A stretch of DNA of 64,000 nucleotides from positions 4,132,001 to 4,196,000 of the forward strand of contig NZ_CP092827.1 in assembly GCF_022533585.1 (NCBI RefSeq), in the 5' to 3' direction. Positions within the stretch are counted from its first letter, which is position 1. Each line of letters opens with the position of its first letter. Below are positions 1 to 8,975 of this stretch, in pieces. A program made the translations under genes and the position numbers. The stretch comes from Pseudomonas sp. LS.1a. GTDB lineage: Bacteria; Pseudomonadota; Gammaproteobacteria; Pseudomonadales; Pseudomonadaceae. The notes beneath the pieces are model-generated. The model saw nothing but the letters and a program-made list of their open reading frames with translations, had not been told where the DNA came from and did not search any database.

Positions 1-158
1 TCCGCGATATCGCCGCGCGCCATGGCGCCCTTGGCCTGGGCCATGCGATCGAGGCCGCCCTCCATCAGCATCTGCACCAGGCGATGGGGCGTGGCTTCGG
101 AAATCTGGGCATGGGAATTGACCTTCTGGTACTGACGAAGGGCTCTCATGGGATTCAT
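1..158 (-). CDS. fliS: FliS flagellin export chaperone (partial, N-terminal 52 aa)
   Basis: Reading the minus strand from the ATG at 158 gives a protein starting MNPMRALRQYQKVNSHAQIS and continuing with TPHRLVQMLMEGGLDRMAQA before the window edge cuts it. This is the N-terminal part of FliS, the cytosolic chaperone that binds the C-terminus of flagellin and stops early polymerisation before export. The 'P(H/Y)xLVxMLxxG' segment is the family hallmark. It lies 127 bp downstream of fliD on the same strand, the usual fliD-fliS order in Pseudomonas, so the two are probably cotranscribed. About the C-terminal 60% of the gene lies outside the window. Confidence 0.9.
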   Translation of the reverse strand, partial: MNPMRALRQYQKVNSHAQISEATPHRLVQMLMEGGLDRMAQAKGAMARGDIA

Positions 159-285
159 CTTGCGACCTCGTGACGGGCAGACTTAAAGGGGTGATATTCC
201 CTGTATCGGGCAGGCGGCGAAAAACTTTACCGGCCGATGACATGAAGCCGGGCATCATGCCCGGACTTCATGCAATGTTCACGGA

Positions 286-1677
286 TTAATCGTCGCTATT
301 GGCTTTGTTCAGCGCGTTGAGGGTACTCAGCACCGAGTTCTGCTGCTGGCGCAGCTGGGTGACCAGGGTATCCATGTTGTTGTACTTGTCCTGCAAGCTC
401 TTTTGCAGGGCTTCCATACGCGCATCCAGGGTGTCCTGTTCGGTCTTGAGCTTGGTCAGGCTCTCGCTCAGGGTCTTGGAGCGCTCGGCAAGGGTACCGG
501 TGCTGGCCTTGGCAAACGGCTCGGTCACCTTCTGCAAACGCGCCAACAGGCCGTCCTTGCCATTGAAGATACTGGTCAGGTCGGCCGCATTGCTGGTAGC
601 CGCCTTGTCCCACTTCTTGTCGTCCAGGCTCAGCAGGCCGCCGTCCTGGGACGAAGTCACGCCGAACGCGGCAAGGGACTTCAACGTGCCATTGCCGGAT
701 ACGGCATTGAGCTCTTCACGAATGGACGTCATCAGTGCACGCATCGACGCATCACCCGTCAGCGCTGCTGCGGTCATGGAACCATCGGCATTCTTGGTGA
801 CTTTGGTTTCCGTGTTGAGCACCGTCAGCAAAGCATTGTAGGTATCAATGAAGCCTTTGAGGCCGGACTTCAGCGCGGTGCTGCTGGTACTCAGCGAGAG
901 CACGGTGGGCGTCAGCTCCCCGCTCGTGGCGTTTTTCGGAGACGTGCCGACCAGCTTGATGTTCAGGCCGCTGACCGCATCAGTGATGTCATTGGTCTTG
1001 GACTTCATGGCAATGCCATCAAGCGTGTACTCGGCATCGGTGGGCGGATCGATGACGGTGTAACCGGTATCGATGCCGGAATTTCCCGAAAGCGTGATAT
1101 CGGAACCCTCACCCATCTTGGTCGAGGTAATGATCAAGCGCGAGCCCGAGGCATCCGTCAGCACGTTGGCACTCAGGCCCGCCACGCCGAACTGGCTGTT
1201 GATGCTATCCCGCACCTGCTGCAGTGTCGCGCCCGGGGGAACGCTGAGGTCGTAATCCTTGCCACTCTGGCTGATCTTCAAGGTGGTCGGAGTGGAGCCG
1301 GAATTGACTACCGAGCCGGCGCCGCCGGCATAAACCTTGGTCGACACTTTCGAGGCAGTCGCAAGCTTGCTGACCACCAACGAGAATGAACCGTTGGCCG
1401 CCCCCGTGCCCATGGTCACGGTCGCAACCTTCTCATCCGAGGATTTCAAGCTCAGACCGCCGAAACTGTTGGTATCGGTCATGTTGGTCAAAGCGCCGCG
1501 GAAGGCATCCAGGGCCGCCTGGATCTTGCCGATCGAGGACAACGTGGTGGTTGCCTTCAGCGTTTGGGTATTGATCTGCGCCTGCTTCGGCGCCTTCTGC
1601 GCGGCCACCAGGGATTCCACGATCGCCTGGGTATCGATGCCCGAGCCAATACCGCTGACTGTTGTACCTGCCATCAT
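286..1677 (-). CDS. fliD: FliD filament cap protein (hook-associated protein 2)
   Basis: The 463-aa product is the flagellar cap, which sits at the tip of the growing filament and inserts exported flagellin; in Pseudomonas it can also act as a mucin adhesin. The N-terminal region (about residues 5-105, with VSGIGSGIDTQAIVESLV) matches the FliD_N domain. The C-terminal third, from about residue 225 to 450, matches FliD_C and ends in a long predicted coiled coil (ERSKTLSESLTKLKTEQDTL onward). The middle segment is the variable part of the family. There are two adjacent ATG codons (1675-1677 and 1672-1674). The AAGGAG ribosome site is spaced better for the second, so the true start may be one codon later. 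It lies between flaG and fliS on the same strand. Confidence 0.95.
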   Translation of the reverse strand: MMAGTTVSGIGSGIDTQAIVESLVAAQKAPKQAQINTQTLKATTTLSSIGKIQAALDAFRGALTNMTDTNSFGGLSLKSSDEKVATVTMGTGAANGSFSLVVSKLATASKVSTKVYAGGAGSVVNSGSTPTTLKISQSGKDYDLSVPPGATLQQVRDSINSQFGVAGLSANVLTDASGSRLIITSTKMGEGSDITLSGNSGIDTGYTVIDPPTDAEYTLDGIAMKSKTNDITDAVSGLNIKLVGTSPKNATSGELTPTVLSLSTSSTALKSGLKGFIDTYNALLTVLNTETKVTKNADGSMTAAALTGDASMRALMTSIREELNAVSGNGTLKSLAAFGVTSSQDGGLLSLDDKKWDKAATSNAADLTSIFNGKDGLLARLQKVTEPFAKASTGTLAERSKTLSESLTKLKTEQDTLDARMEALQKSLQDKYNNMDTLVTQLRQQQNSVLSTLNALNKANSDD

Positions 1678-1740
1678 TGCTCTCCTTGTTCAGTAGCTGC
1701 CGGATCCTTGGCGAATGAATCCATCAAAAAGTCGACAGCA

Positions 1741-1755
1741 ACAAAAATCATGCCA
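1741..1755 (-). promoter_or_regulatory. Weak candidate RpoN promoter before fliD
   Basis: On the minus strand TGGCAT-N5-TTGT lies about 65-80 nt upstream of fliD, at the very end of flaG. The GG element is intact but the -12 element is GT rather than GC. From established work in P. aeruginosa, fliDS belongs to the RpoN/FleQ-dependent class, which makes this position plausible. The match alone is weak. Confidence 0.35.
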
Positions 1756-1757
1756 GC

Positions 1758-2111
1758 CTATACCTGATCATCGAACAGCAGGCTGCCGGCTTCACTCAGG
1801 CTCTGGGCGAGCTTCAGTGCCGTTTCCGACGGAAGTTGCCGGATCACTTCTCCCGACTGGGTGGCAATCACCTTGACCACGACCCGACCGGTGGAATCAT
1901 CAATGGAAAAATCCAGCTGACGCTGGCTCGACTGGACGAAATCCCGGATCTCGTCAACTGCCTTTTCCAGGTCTTCGCGCGAGTGTGGCTGTTTTTTTTC
2001 GGTGGCCGCAGCTTCCTGCACCTTGGCAGGTACCAGCGGATCCCGATCAGCAACAGGCGCCGGGGGCAACGTAGAGGGATACACCTGACCCAGCTTGACA
2101 CTCATGTCCAT
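1758..2111 (-). CDS. flaG: FlaG family flagellar protein
   Basis: This 117-aa protein has a disordered, Pro/Ala/Lys-rich N-terminal half and a conserved C-terminal FlaG domain (about residues 50-115, with RQLDFSIDDSTGRVVVKVI and then a SGEVIRQLPSE-like segment). FlaG proteins influence filament length and lie between flagellin and the cap gene in many gamma-proteobacteria; the biochemical role is not settled. The start at 2111 has GAGGAG eight bases upstream. It is the second gene after fliC on the same strand and is separated from it by a strong hairpin, so it may rely on read-through or on its own promoter. Confidence 0.9.
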   Translation of the reverse strand: MDMSVKLGQVYPSTLPPAPVADRDPLVPAKVQEAAATEKKQPHSREDLEKAVDEIRDFVQSSQRQLDFSIDDSTGRVVVKVIATQSGEVIRQLPSETALKLAQSLSEAGSLLFDDQV

Positions 2112-2130
2112 GTTTCGAACTCCTCATGTC

Positions 2131-2174
2131 AAAAAGGGTGAAAGGGCACGTAAACGCACCCTTTCACCCTTTAC
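2131..2174 (-). terminator. Terminator after fliC
   Basis: A 14-bp perfect inverted repeat (arm AAAGGGTGAAAGGG) around a short loop lies just after the fliC stop codon. On the minus strand it is followed by a run of Ts. This fits an intrinsic terminator that limits read-through from the highly expressed flagellin gene into flaG. Confidence 0.8.
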
Positions 2175-2187
2175 TCAGGCGCCTGAA

Positions 2188-3627
2188 TTACTGGAGCAGT
2201 TTCAGGACCGAGGATGGCAGCTGGTTAGCCTGCGACAGGATTGCAGTCGAAGCCTGTTGCAGAGTCTGCTGCTTGGTCAGCTCGGCAGTTTCCGAAGCGA
2301 AGTCCACGTCCTGCACGGTAGAGCGGGCAGCGGTGGAGTTCTTCTGGATGTTCTGCAGGTTGTCGACGGTGGTTTGCAGACGGTTCTGGGTAGCACCCAG
2401 GCCCGAACGGACGCTGTCGATCGAACCGATGGCCTTGTCGATAACGGCCAGAGCATTCTGGGCGTTGACGGCATTGGTCACGTCGGTATCGGCGATGGTG
2501 GTCTTGGCCGACGAAACCGAAGCGGCACCGAACAGGTCGGTAGCACCAGTACCGGTAGCGCCGTTGGCGATGGAGTAGCCTTTGGCAGAGTCCAGGGAAA
2601 CCTGGCCAGTTACCACCGAGTCGGTACCTGCGGTAGCGGACAGTGCAGTCAGGGCAGGATAGGCGCCGCTGCCGTTCTTCGCACCCACGGAGATGGCGTC
2701 ACCGCCGGCCTGCGACTTGAAGGTCAGGTTTTCACCGGTGTCGGATTTGACCTCCAGGTTCTGGGTCGATTCGTCGTAGTTGACGCTGATACCCAGTTTG
2801 GCGGCGTTGGACTTCAGCTGGTCAGCCAGGCTTGCAGTATCGGTTACGCCGATGAAGCTGACGGTGCTGCCGCCTACAGTCAGGTCGAAGTTGGCTGGAG
2901 TGGTAGCAGCAGCGGCGCCAACGGAGAGCTTGACTTCGGTGCTGGCAGCTGCAGTCAGGCCACCGATTGCACCATTGAGCTGGGCGGCAATGTCTTTGGC
3001 CGAAGCACCAGCGGCGTAGCTCACGGTTTTGGTCTGACCGTTACCGGTTACAACCAGATCGGCAGCAGCCAGGCCAGTCGCGGAAGGAGCGATGGTGCCG
3101 GACTTGATCTGCTGCGAACCGATGCTCTTGGCCGAAACGTTATCCAGGGCCAGGTTGATGGTTTCGTTGGCGTTGGCGCCGACCTGGATGGCCTTGGTGC
3201 CGTACGAGCCGTCCAGCAGCTTCTGGCCACCGAAGGTGGTGGTTTCCGAGATACGGTTCAGCTCAGCGGTCAGAGCCTGGTATTCGTCGTTGTTCGACTT
3301 ACGGTCGTCGGCGCTCAGCGAGCCAGTAGCCGAGGACAGGGCCAGGGTACGCATTTTCTGCAGGATGTCGGTCGAAGCCTGCATTGCACCTTCAGCGGTC
3401 TGAGCGATCGAGATACCGTCGTTGGCGTTCTTCACAGCCTGGCCCAGGCCGTTGATCTGGCTGGTCAGACGGTTGGCGATCTGCAGGCCGGCAGCGTCGT
3501 CTTTGGCGCTGTTGATGCGCAGGCCCGAGGACAGACGCTGCATCGAAGTGGTCTGGGCGTTGCTGGCCTTGGTCAGGTTGCCCTGAGTGGTGATCGACGC
3601 AATGTTGGTGTTAACGGTTAACGGCAT
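2188..3627 (-). CDS. fliC: Flagellin (filament subunit)
   Basis: The product is 479 aa when started at the ATG at 3627 ([20 protein letters not shown]), which has a GAGGA site just upstream. A longer in-frame reading to 3762 would run through the promoter and is rejected. The N-terminal D0/D1 region (about 1-140, including [20 protein letters not shown]) and the C-terminal D1/D0 region (about 385-479, ending [17 protein letters not shown]) are the conserved coiled-coil packing domains. Residues of about 140-385 form the variable surface domain rich in Ala, Thr, Ser and Gly. It is exported through the flagellar type III apparatus, without a signal peptide. A FliA promoter lies about 80 nt upstream and a strong terminator follows. 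Confidence 0.97.
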   Translation of the reverse strand: MPLTVNTNIASITTQGNLTKASNAQTTSMQRLSSGLRINSAKDDAAGLQIANRLTSQINGLGQAVKNANDGISIAQTAEGAMQASTDILQKMRTLALSSATGSLSADDRKSNNDEYQALTAELNRISETTTFGGQKLLDGSYGTKAIQVGANANETINLALDNVSAKSIGSQQIKSGTIAPSATGLAAADLVVTGNGQTKTVSYAAGASAKDIAAQLNGAIGGLTAAASTEVKLSVGAAAATTPANFDLTVGGSTVSFIGVTDTASLADQLKSNAAKLGISVNYDESTQNLEVKSDTGENLTFKSQAGGDAISVGAKNGSGAYPALTALSATAGTDSVVTGQVSLDSAKGYSIANGATGTGATDLFGAASVSSAKTTIADTDVTNAVNAQNALAVIDKAIGSIDSVRSGLGATQNRLQTTVDNLQNIQKNSTAARSTVQDVDFASETAELTKQQTLQQASTAILSQANQLPSSVLKLLQ

Positions 3628-3706
3628 GACGAAATCCTCGTTGGATGGGTACTGCGGCTTCCGGCCTTGGCAACCGCCGGATTGGCCTAGAGAACCTTCG
3701 TAATAG

Positions 3707-3733
3707 TTATCGTCGGGTGCGCGGGTTGCTTGA
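3707..3733 (-). promoter_or_regulatory. FliA (sigma-28) promoter of fliC
   Basis: On the minus strand TCAA-N15-GACGATAA matches the sigma-28 consensus TAAA-N15-GCCGATAA with exact spacing. It predicts transcription starting near 3700 and a leader of roughly 70 nt before the fliC ATG at 3627. FliA control of flagellin is the established rule in Pseudomonas. Confidence 0.85.
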
Positions 3734-3861
3734 GGGCCTTTTTGAAAAAAAAATGCTGGCACGAGGCCAGCCCAGAGAAATCAAGGGGTTAAGGGCGGTT
3801 TATTGGCGTCAAAAACCGTGCGAGAGCAGGCTAAATGCCATATCAGTAGCACCATCCCTCC

Positions 3862-3949
3862 CCTGTGGGAGCGGGCGCGCCCGCGAAGAAGGCAACTCGG
3901 TGGTTGGCACCGGCTTCGCCGGTGTTCGTGGGCATGCCCGCTCCCACAG
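3862..3949. repeat. REP element pair (fliC / fabH-like gap)
   Basis: Two inverted copies of the P. putida-type REP core (TGTGGGAGCGGGCGCGCC and its complement) are separated by a CACCGGCTTCGCCGGTG mini-hairpin. Between the fliC start and the fabH-like stop this gap also holds the fliC promoter and a terminator. I see no gene in it. Confidence 0.85.
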
Positions 3950-3984
3950 AAACCGTGTGACGGCCACGATTTTCTTTCGAGCAT

Positions 3985-4023
3985 TAAAAAAGCGCCGGGC
4001 GGTGGCCGCCGGGCGCTTTTTTT
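3985..4023 (-). terminator. Terminator after the fabH-like gene
   Basis: A GC-rich stem (AGCGCCGGGCGG / CCGCCGGGCGCT, one mismatch) is flanked by A-runs on the left and T-runs on the right, so it can terminate in both directions. It starts 15 bp after the stop codon of the ketoacyl synthase gene. Confidence 0.85.
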
Positions 4024-4037
4024 GGACTGCTGAGGGA

Positions 4038-4967
4038 TCAGTCGCGATACAGGATGGCCGAGCCCCACGACAGGCCCACGCCAAAGCCGCTGATCGCCAC
4101 GCGCTTCCAGCTGCCGTCGAGCATGTGCTTCTGCAGCAGCAGCGGCACGCTGGAGGAAACGGTATTGCCGGTTTCCAGCATGTCTTTCACGAACTTCTCC
4201 GGGTGGTCCTCTTCGAAACGCCGGGCCACGGCATCGACAATCGCCGCACTGCCCTGGTGGATGCAGAAGGCGTCGATATCCGACGACTTCAGGCCACTGG
4301 CATCCAGCAGTTCGTGCAGGTGCGCCGGCACCTTGACCAGGGCAAAGTTGAACACCTGGCGGCCGTTCATGAAGAACTTGCCATCACTGACCTTGAGGTG
4401 CTCGGCGCCGGAACCGTCGGTGCCGAAGCGCGCCTGGCCCAGGTTCCATACCGCGTTTTCACCCATCCAGGTGGCCGTGGCCGCATCACCGAACAACATG
4501 GTGGTGTTGCGGTCTTCCGGGTCGACGATCTTCGAATACGGGTCGGCGGTGATCAGCAGGCCGTTCTTCAGCCCTGCCGCTTCCATGAAGCCCTTGATGG
4601 CGTACAAGCCGTACACATAGCCGGAGCAGCCCAGCGACACGTCGAACGCCGCCACGCGGGTGGACAGGCCGAGCTTGCTCTGGACGATGGCGGCGGTGTG
4701 CGGCAGGCCTTCTTCGTCACCGTTCTGGGTGACCACGATCAGCGCATCGATCGATTGCGGGTCGAGGTCGGGGTTGCTGGCGAACAGTGCCTGGGCGGCT
4801 TCCACGCACAGGTCGGAGGTTTCCTGTTCAGCGGCCTTGCGCGGCAGGAACGACGCGCCGATCTTGCCGAACATGAACTCTTCGTCCTTGCCGAACTTCG
4901 CACCCTGGACATAGTTGTCCAGGCCAGCGGTGGGCACGTAACTCGCAATGCTTTTGATGCCAATCAT
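4038..4967 (-). CDS. FabH-like ketoacyl-ACP synthase III in the flagellin locus
   Basis: With the start at 4967 (GGGAAG ribosome site just upstream) this is a 309-aa thiolase-fold condensing enzyme of the KAS III/FabH type. The full catalytic triad is visible: Cys114 in DVSLGCSGYVYG, His237 in DAFCIHQGSAA and Asn268 in LETGNTVSSSVP. It should condense an acyl-CoA with malonyl-ACP or a related acceptor. FabH enzymes usually sit with fatty acid genes; here it lies alone between fliC and flgL. That position is where several Pseudomonas carry flagellin glycosylation genes, so a role in making an acyl or sugar modification of flagellin is a reasonable inference but not shown. It has its own terminator and a REP-filled upstream gap. 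Confidence 0.85.
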   Translation of the reverse strand: MIGIKSIASYVPTAGLDNYVQGAKFGKDEEFMFGKIGASFLPRKAAEQETSDLCVEAAQALFASNPDLDPQSIDALIVVTQNGDEEGLPHTAAIVQSKLGLSTRVAAFDVSLGCSGYVYGLYAIKGFMEAAGLKNGLLITADPYSKIVDPEDRNTTMLFGDAATATWMGENAVWNLGQARFGTDGSGAEHLKVSDGKFFMNGRQVFNFALVKVPAHLHELLDASGLKSSDIDAFCIHQGSAAIVDAVARRFEEDHPEKFVKDMLETGNTVSSSVPLLLQKHMLDGSWKRVAISGFGVGLSWGSAILYRD

Positions 4968-5209
4968 TCTGGCTTCCCAATGAAAACAGCCAAAGACCAC
5001 CACTCGATGAATTGAGGGCGCCAAATACCGGAACGTCACCGCTGGGGGTTGAAGGCAGTGCTCGCCTGCGCACCGGTAACAAAATGCTGCAACAGCTGCT
5101 GCATAGAATACAGGGAAGATGACCGTTTTGACTCATTGGTCACATTGAAATGCTACGAAAGCCGTGGCGAGGGTGTGCGGACTGGGCGTTTCGCAGGCAG
5201 GAAAAAGGC

Positions 5210-5326
5210 GGGGCCGCTTTGCGCCCCTTCGCGGGCACGCCCGCTCCCACAGGTTTGACATGAGCTTGAGGCCCATGCAGTTCCTGTGGGAGCGGGCGCG
5301 CCCGCGAAGGGCTGCAAAGCAGCCCC
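5210..5326. repeat. REP element pair with flanking GGGGC hairpins
   Basis: Inverted REP cores lie at 5225-5252 and 5283-5310. Just outside them are small hairpins (GGGGCCGCTTTGCGCCCC at 5210-5227 and GGGCTGCAAAGCAGCCCC at 5309-5326). The 377-bp gap between the flgL stop and the start of the fabH-like gene holds this structure and the upstream region of the fabH-like gene. No further gene is visible. Confidence 0.85.
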
Positions 5327-5344
5327 ATCTTTTTAAACCACCGA

Positions 5345-6907
5345 TCAGAGCTTGTTGAACAGGCTCAGCTGAGAAATGCGCGAGAAGGCCAGTTGCGAGG
5401 CTTCGAGCATGGCCTGCTGCAAGGTCAGGGTGATGGCCGCCTGGGACATGTCGGTGTTGCCGATGGCGTTCTGGGTAGTCTTGTTGGCCAGGCCCAGGCT
5501 GGTGTTCTCCTGGCGCTGGATCTCCAGCGAGTTGCCACGGGCACCGATCGAACCGCGAGTGATGTCAATTTGCTCACGAGCGCTGGCCAGGTTAGCGATT
5601 GCCGAAGCCACCGAATCCTTCAACGCATTGGCCTGGCCAATACCGGTCACCGGCGTGTCCAGCGCCGCGCGCAGCTGACTGAGGGTTTCCAGCACGTTCT
5701 GGTTCTGGTGGGTGTTGGCCGTGACCGCAAACTGGTCACCCGCCTGCGGCGAACCGGAGACCTGGTAGGTCACACCGGCCACCGTCAACGCCGGCGCAGT
5801 GAAGGTGCCCGTGGCTACCGGCTTGCTATCGGCTGTCATCGGCTGGGCGTAGAACTCGTAGCTGCCCGGCCCGGTGAACTTGATCACCGCACCATTGCTG
5901 GGGAAGGTGCTGCGATAGGCGGCCTGGTCGGTTACGGTGCTGCTGGTGACCTGGGCGCTGGAAGTGTTGCCTGCGCTGCGGGTGGTGTTGAACGAATCCG
6001 GACGCGCCGCCAGGGAAAATTCACGCCCCGCCACGGCGGCATCGGCATCGGCGCCCTCCTCCAGGGTGACGGTGATTTCGAACTCCACGCCACGCAAGGC
6101 AATGCGGTTGGCACCTTCGGTCTTGCTGTCGAAGGTACCGTTGGTGGCGGTTTCAGCAGTGACGTCGTTGCCATTGGCGTCGGTAATCACGTACTGGGTC
6201 GCACTGGTGAAGGTCAGCTTGTACGGCTGGCCCGCAGTGAAGCTGTTGTTGTAGCTGCTGCTCGAGGTCATCAGGCCTGGCGATACCCCGACCACGCCAT
6301 CGTCGGTGGCCGGCACCAGCAGGGTCGACTGGGTGCGGCTCTTGTTGCTGGCCGAGTCGAAGATGGTGAAGCCGGTGTCGTTGGTCGCCAGGTTCAGGGT
6401 GTCGGACACCTGCAGGCTCAACTGGGTCTGGTCACCGTGGTAGCTGTAGGTGCCGTCGGAGTTGCGCACATAGGGCGGCGAGGTGCTCTTGGAGCCGCCG
6501 AACATGTAGTCGCCATTGGCATCGCGCGAGTTGAGCAGGCCGAAAATGTTTGCCTCGATCTCTTTCAGCTCGGTGCTGATGGCCACGCGGTCGGAATCGG
6601 TAACCCCGGCACCACCGGCGCGGATTGCCAGCTCACTGGCACGCTGCATGGCATCGTTGATGGTGGAGAGCACGCTCTCCTCCTGCAGCAGGGCATTGCT
6701 CACCGTATTGATGTTGCTGCTGTACTGGTCCAGCAGCGACTGCTGCTGTTGCAGCAGCAACAGGCGCGCAGCGCCGACCGGGTCATCGGCCGCAGTCTGG
6801 ATGCGGATACCCGACGTCACCTGATCGTTGGTCTTGTTCATGCTGGAGAAGTTCTTGGAGTAGCTGCTGGCGCTGGACTCATAGAACTGAGCGGTGGAAA
6901 TACGCAC
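5345..6907 (-). CDS. flgL: FlgL hook-filament junction protein (HAP3)
   Basis: This 520-aa protein forms the second junction ring between hook and filament. The N-terminus (MRISTAQFYESSASSYSKNF, then IQTAADDPVGAARLLLLQQQ) and the C-terminus (QAMLEASQLAFSRISQLSLF) are the conserved flagellin-like terminal domains. It is much longer than the enterobacterial protein (about 317 aa); the extra length lies in a Thr/Ala/Gly-rich central region, as is usual in Pseudomonas. It starts 13 bp after flgK on the same strand and is the last gene of the flgFGHIJKL set. Confidence 0.95.
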   Translation of the reverse strand: MRISTAQFYESSASSYSKNFSSMNKTNDQVTSGIRIQTAADDPVGAARLLLLQQQQSLLDQYSSNINTVSNALLQEESVLSTINDAMQRASELAIRAGGAGVTDSDRVAISTELKEIEANIFGLLNSRDANGDYMFGGSKSTSPPYVRNSDGTYSYHGDQTQLSLQVSDTLNLATNDTGFTIFDSASNKSRTQSTLLVPATDDGVVGVSPGLMTSSSSYNNSFTAGQPYKLTFTSATQYVITDANGNDVTAETATNGTFDSKTEGANRIALRGVEFEITVTLEEGADADAAVAGREFSLAARPDSFNTTRSAGNTSSAQVTSSTVTDQAAYRSTFPSNGAVIKFTGPGSYEFYAQPMTADSKPVATGTFTAPALTVAGVTYQVSGSPQAGDQFAVTANTHQNQNVLETLSQLRAALDTPVTGIGQANALKDSVASAIANLASAREQIDITRGSIGARGNSLEIQRQENTSLGLANKTTQNAIGNTDMSQAAITLTLQQAMLEASQLAFSRISQLSLFNKL

Positions 6908-6920
6908 GAGAGTCTACTCC

Positions 6921-8963
6921 TTACAAGGCATTGATCAGGGTGCTGAAGGTTTCTTGCGCCGCCTTGATGATCTGCGACGACGCTGTGTAGTAATGCTGGA
7001 ACTTCACCAGGCTGGCCGCCTCGTCATCCAGGTTCACCCCGGACACCGCGCTGCGGCTTTCGCTGGCGGACTTGAGCACCGCCTGGGTCGCCGTGGTGTC
7101 GATGGTGGCCTGGTTGGCCTTGGCCCCCACGCGCTCGACCAGCGAGGCATAGGCCGAGGTGAAGCTGGTGCCGCCGCCAGAGCCGGTGTTCACCGTCGAC
7201 TTGGTCTGCAGGCCCAGCAGCGCCGTGGCATTGCGGTTGTCGGCCTTGCCGTCGGCATTGAACGACAGGGTGAAGCTGTCGTTGGCCGCCGGGCTGCCAC
7301 CGATGGTGGTCTCGACCGCGAAGGTGCGCGGGTTGCCACTGCCGTCGAGAATCGGGTTGCCAGCAGCATCGAGCATCGGCACAGCCACCGACAGTTTGTT
7401 GTCGGTACCTGGCACCACGCTGCCGGTGCCTATCTGGGTACCTTTGGCATCGTACAGCTTGTAGCCCTGGGAGCCGCCACTGGCGGCGTCGAACACCACG
7501 CGCACCGGCATCGAGTCGCGAATCGCCTGCTGCACCAGCGCGGTATCGGCACCGCCATAGATGTCCAGCGATTCGCCCAGCGTCGGCTGGGTGATGGTGC
7601 CGGTGCCGCTATTGCCACTGCCCGCCGTGGCACTGATCGGCCCGGCGAAAGCCAGCTTGTTGGCATCGGTGAGGGTGGTGGTGATGCTGCCGGCTGCCGC
7701 ACGGGTGGGGATCACCTTGAAGCTGTCCCCTGCCGCCAGGCCACCGCCATTGAGCGACAGGCTGAAGCCGTCGATCACCGGCGCCGGGTCGGCGCTGAGG
7801 TCGAAGGTGCCCATGTCGGTGCCGTCGGAACGGCGCACGCTGTACTGGTTGGCGCTGGTGAACTTCACCTCGTAGTCGTAGGTGGTCAGCTTGCCACTGT
7901 CAGCAATGGTCACATCGAGGTTGCCAGAGCCGGAGCTGTTGTTCGACGAGGCCAGGCTGCGCTGGGCAATGGCGGTGGCACTGTTGATGCTGGAGAACAG
8001 CGAGCTGCCGAACTGCCCGTTGGCATCCAGGCCCTGGCCCAACTGGCTGTTGATGCTGTCGGCCACCACCAGGGCGACACGGCCGAGCTCGTTCATCGAC
8101 GGCGTCAGCACATCCTGGCGATAGCGCAACAGGCCGCCGATGGTGCCACCGGTAATCACCGAGGTCACGTCGGAGCTGAACGACTCGTAGTTGATGCGCA
8201 GGCTGGCCTGGCTCTTGTCGGCAGCACCCGGCTGCACCGACAGGGTATTGGCCTTGTTGCCGGTGACCAGCGACTGGCCACTGCCCAGGTATACGTCGTA
8301 GTTGCCGTCACGCTCCTGCACCGTCACACCCACCAGCTCGTTGAGCTGACGCACGGCTTCGCTGCGCGCATCCAGCAGGCTGTTGGGGGTATTGCCGGTG
8401 CCACTGGCCGCGGCGATCTGCTTGTTGTACTCGGCGATGCTGCCGGTGAGCTTGTTGACTTGCCCCGCCAGCGTATCGAGCTGGGAGTTGATCACATCGT
8501 TCTGCTGGCTCAGCTGGGTGGACACTGCATTGAAGCGGTTGCTCAAGGTCTGCGCCTGGGTCAGCAGCAACTGCCGCGAGGCGACGTCACCGGGCTTGGC
8601 CGCTGCGGTCTGCAGGGCCGAGAAGAATGCGGTAAGGACCGAGCTGATACCGGTGTCACGGTCGGCCAGCAGCTTGTCGACGGTGGTGATCTGGTCCTGG
8701 AAGGCGACCGAGTCGGCCTGCAGCGAGGTGGCGGTCTGCAGCTGGTTGTCCAGGTAGGCACTGTAGATGCGGCGCACGTCCGACAGCGTGGTGCCGGTAC
8801 CCAGGAAGCCCGCGCCGATGTTGTGCGAAGGGCCCGCTGCCTGAATCGTCTGCTGGCGCGAATAGCCACTGGTTGCGGCGTTGGCGATGTTGTTACTGGT
8901 TACCGACAATGCCGCCTGGCTGGCACTCAGGCCACTCAGGCCGATAGAAATCAGGCTCGACAT
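6921..8963 (-). CDS. flgK: FlgK hook-filament junction protein (HAP1)
   Basis: The 680-aa product is the first junction protein at the hook tip. The N-terminal rod/hook family motif is clear (SLISIGLSGLSASQAALSVT, then NNIANAATSGYSRQQTIQ), and the C-terminus (VNLDDEAASLVKFQHYYTAS...) is the matching D0/D1 helix. It is longer than E. coli FlgK (547 aa) because of an expanded central domain. It is preceded by flgJ with 12 bp between them and followed closely by flgL, in one transcription unit. Confidence 0.96.
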   Translation of the reverse strand: MSSLISIGLSGLSASQAALSVTSNNIANAATSGYSRQQTIQAAGPSHNIGAGFLGTGTTLSDVRRIYSAYLDNQLQTATSLQADSVAFQDQITTVDKLLADRDTGISSVLTAFFSALQTAAAKPGDVASRQLLLTQAQTLSNRFNAVSTQLSQQNDVINSQLDTLAGQVNKLTGSIAEYNKQIAAASGTGNTPNSLLDARSEAVRQLNELVGVTVQERDGNYDVYLGSGQSLVTGNKANTLSVQPGAADKSQASLRINYESFSSDVTSVITGGTIGGLLRYRQDVLTPSMNELGRVALVVADSINSQLGQGLDANGQFGSSLFSSINSATAIAQRSLASSNNSSGSGNLDVTIADSGKLTTYDYEVKFTSANQYSVRRSDGTDMGTFDLSADPAPVIDGFSLSLNGGGLAAGDSFKVIPTRAAAGSITTTLTDANKLAFAGPISATAGSGNSGTGTITQPTLGESLDIYGGADTALVQQAIRDSMPVRVVFDAASGGSQGYKLYDAKGTQIGTGSVVPGTDNKLSVAVPMLDAAGNPILDGSGNPRTFAVETTIGGSPAANDSFTLSFNADGKADNRNATALLGLQTKSTVNTGSGGGTSFTSAYASLVERVGAKANQATIDTTATQAVLKSASESRSAVSGVNLDDEAASLVKFQHYYTASSQIIKAAQETFSTLINAL

Positions 8964-8975
8964 GATTTAGTCCTT

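Noticed and set aside
2095..3621. A 508-codon frame opposite fliC
   Set aside because: Antisense to flagellin; Gly/Ser/Thr-rich low-complexity translation reflects the flagellin codons.
3628..3762. Longer flagellin start adding 45 residues
   Set aside because: The added part would be encoded by the FliA promoter and leader. The conserved flagellin N-terminus begins at 3627 with a good ribosome site.
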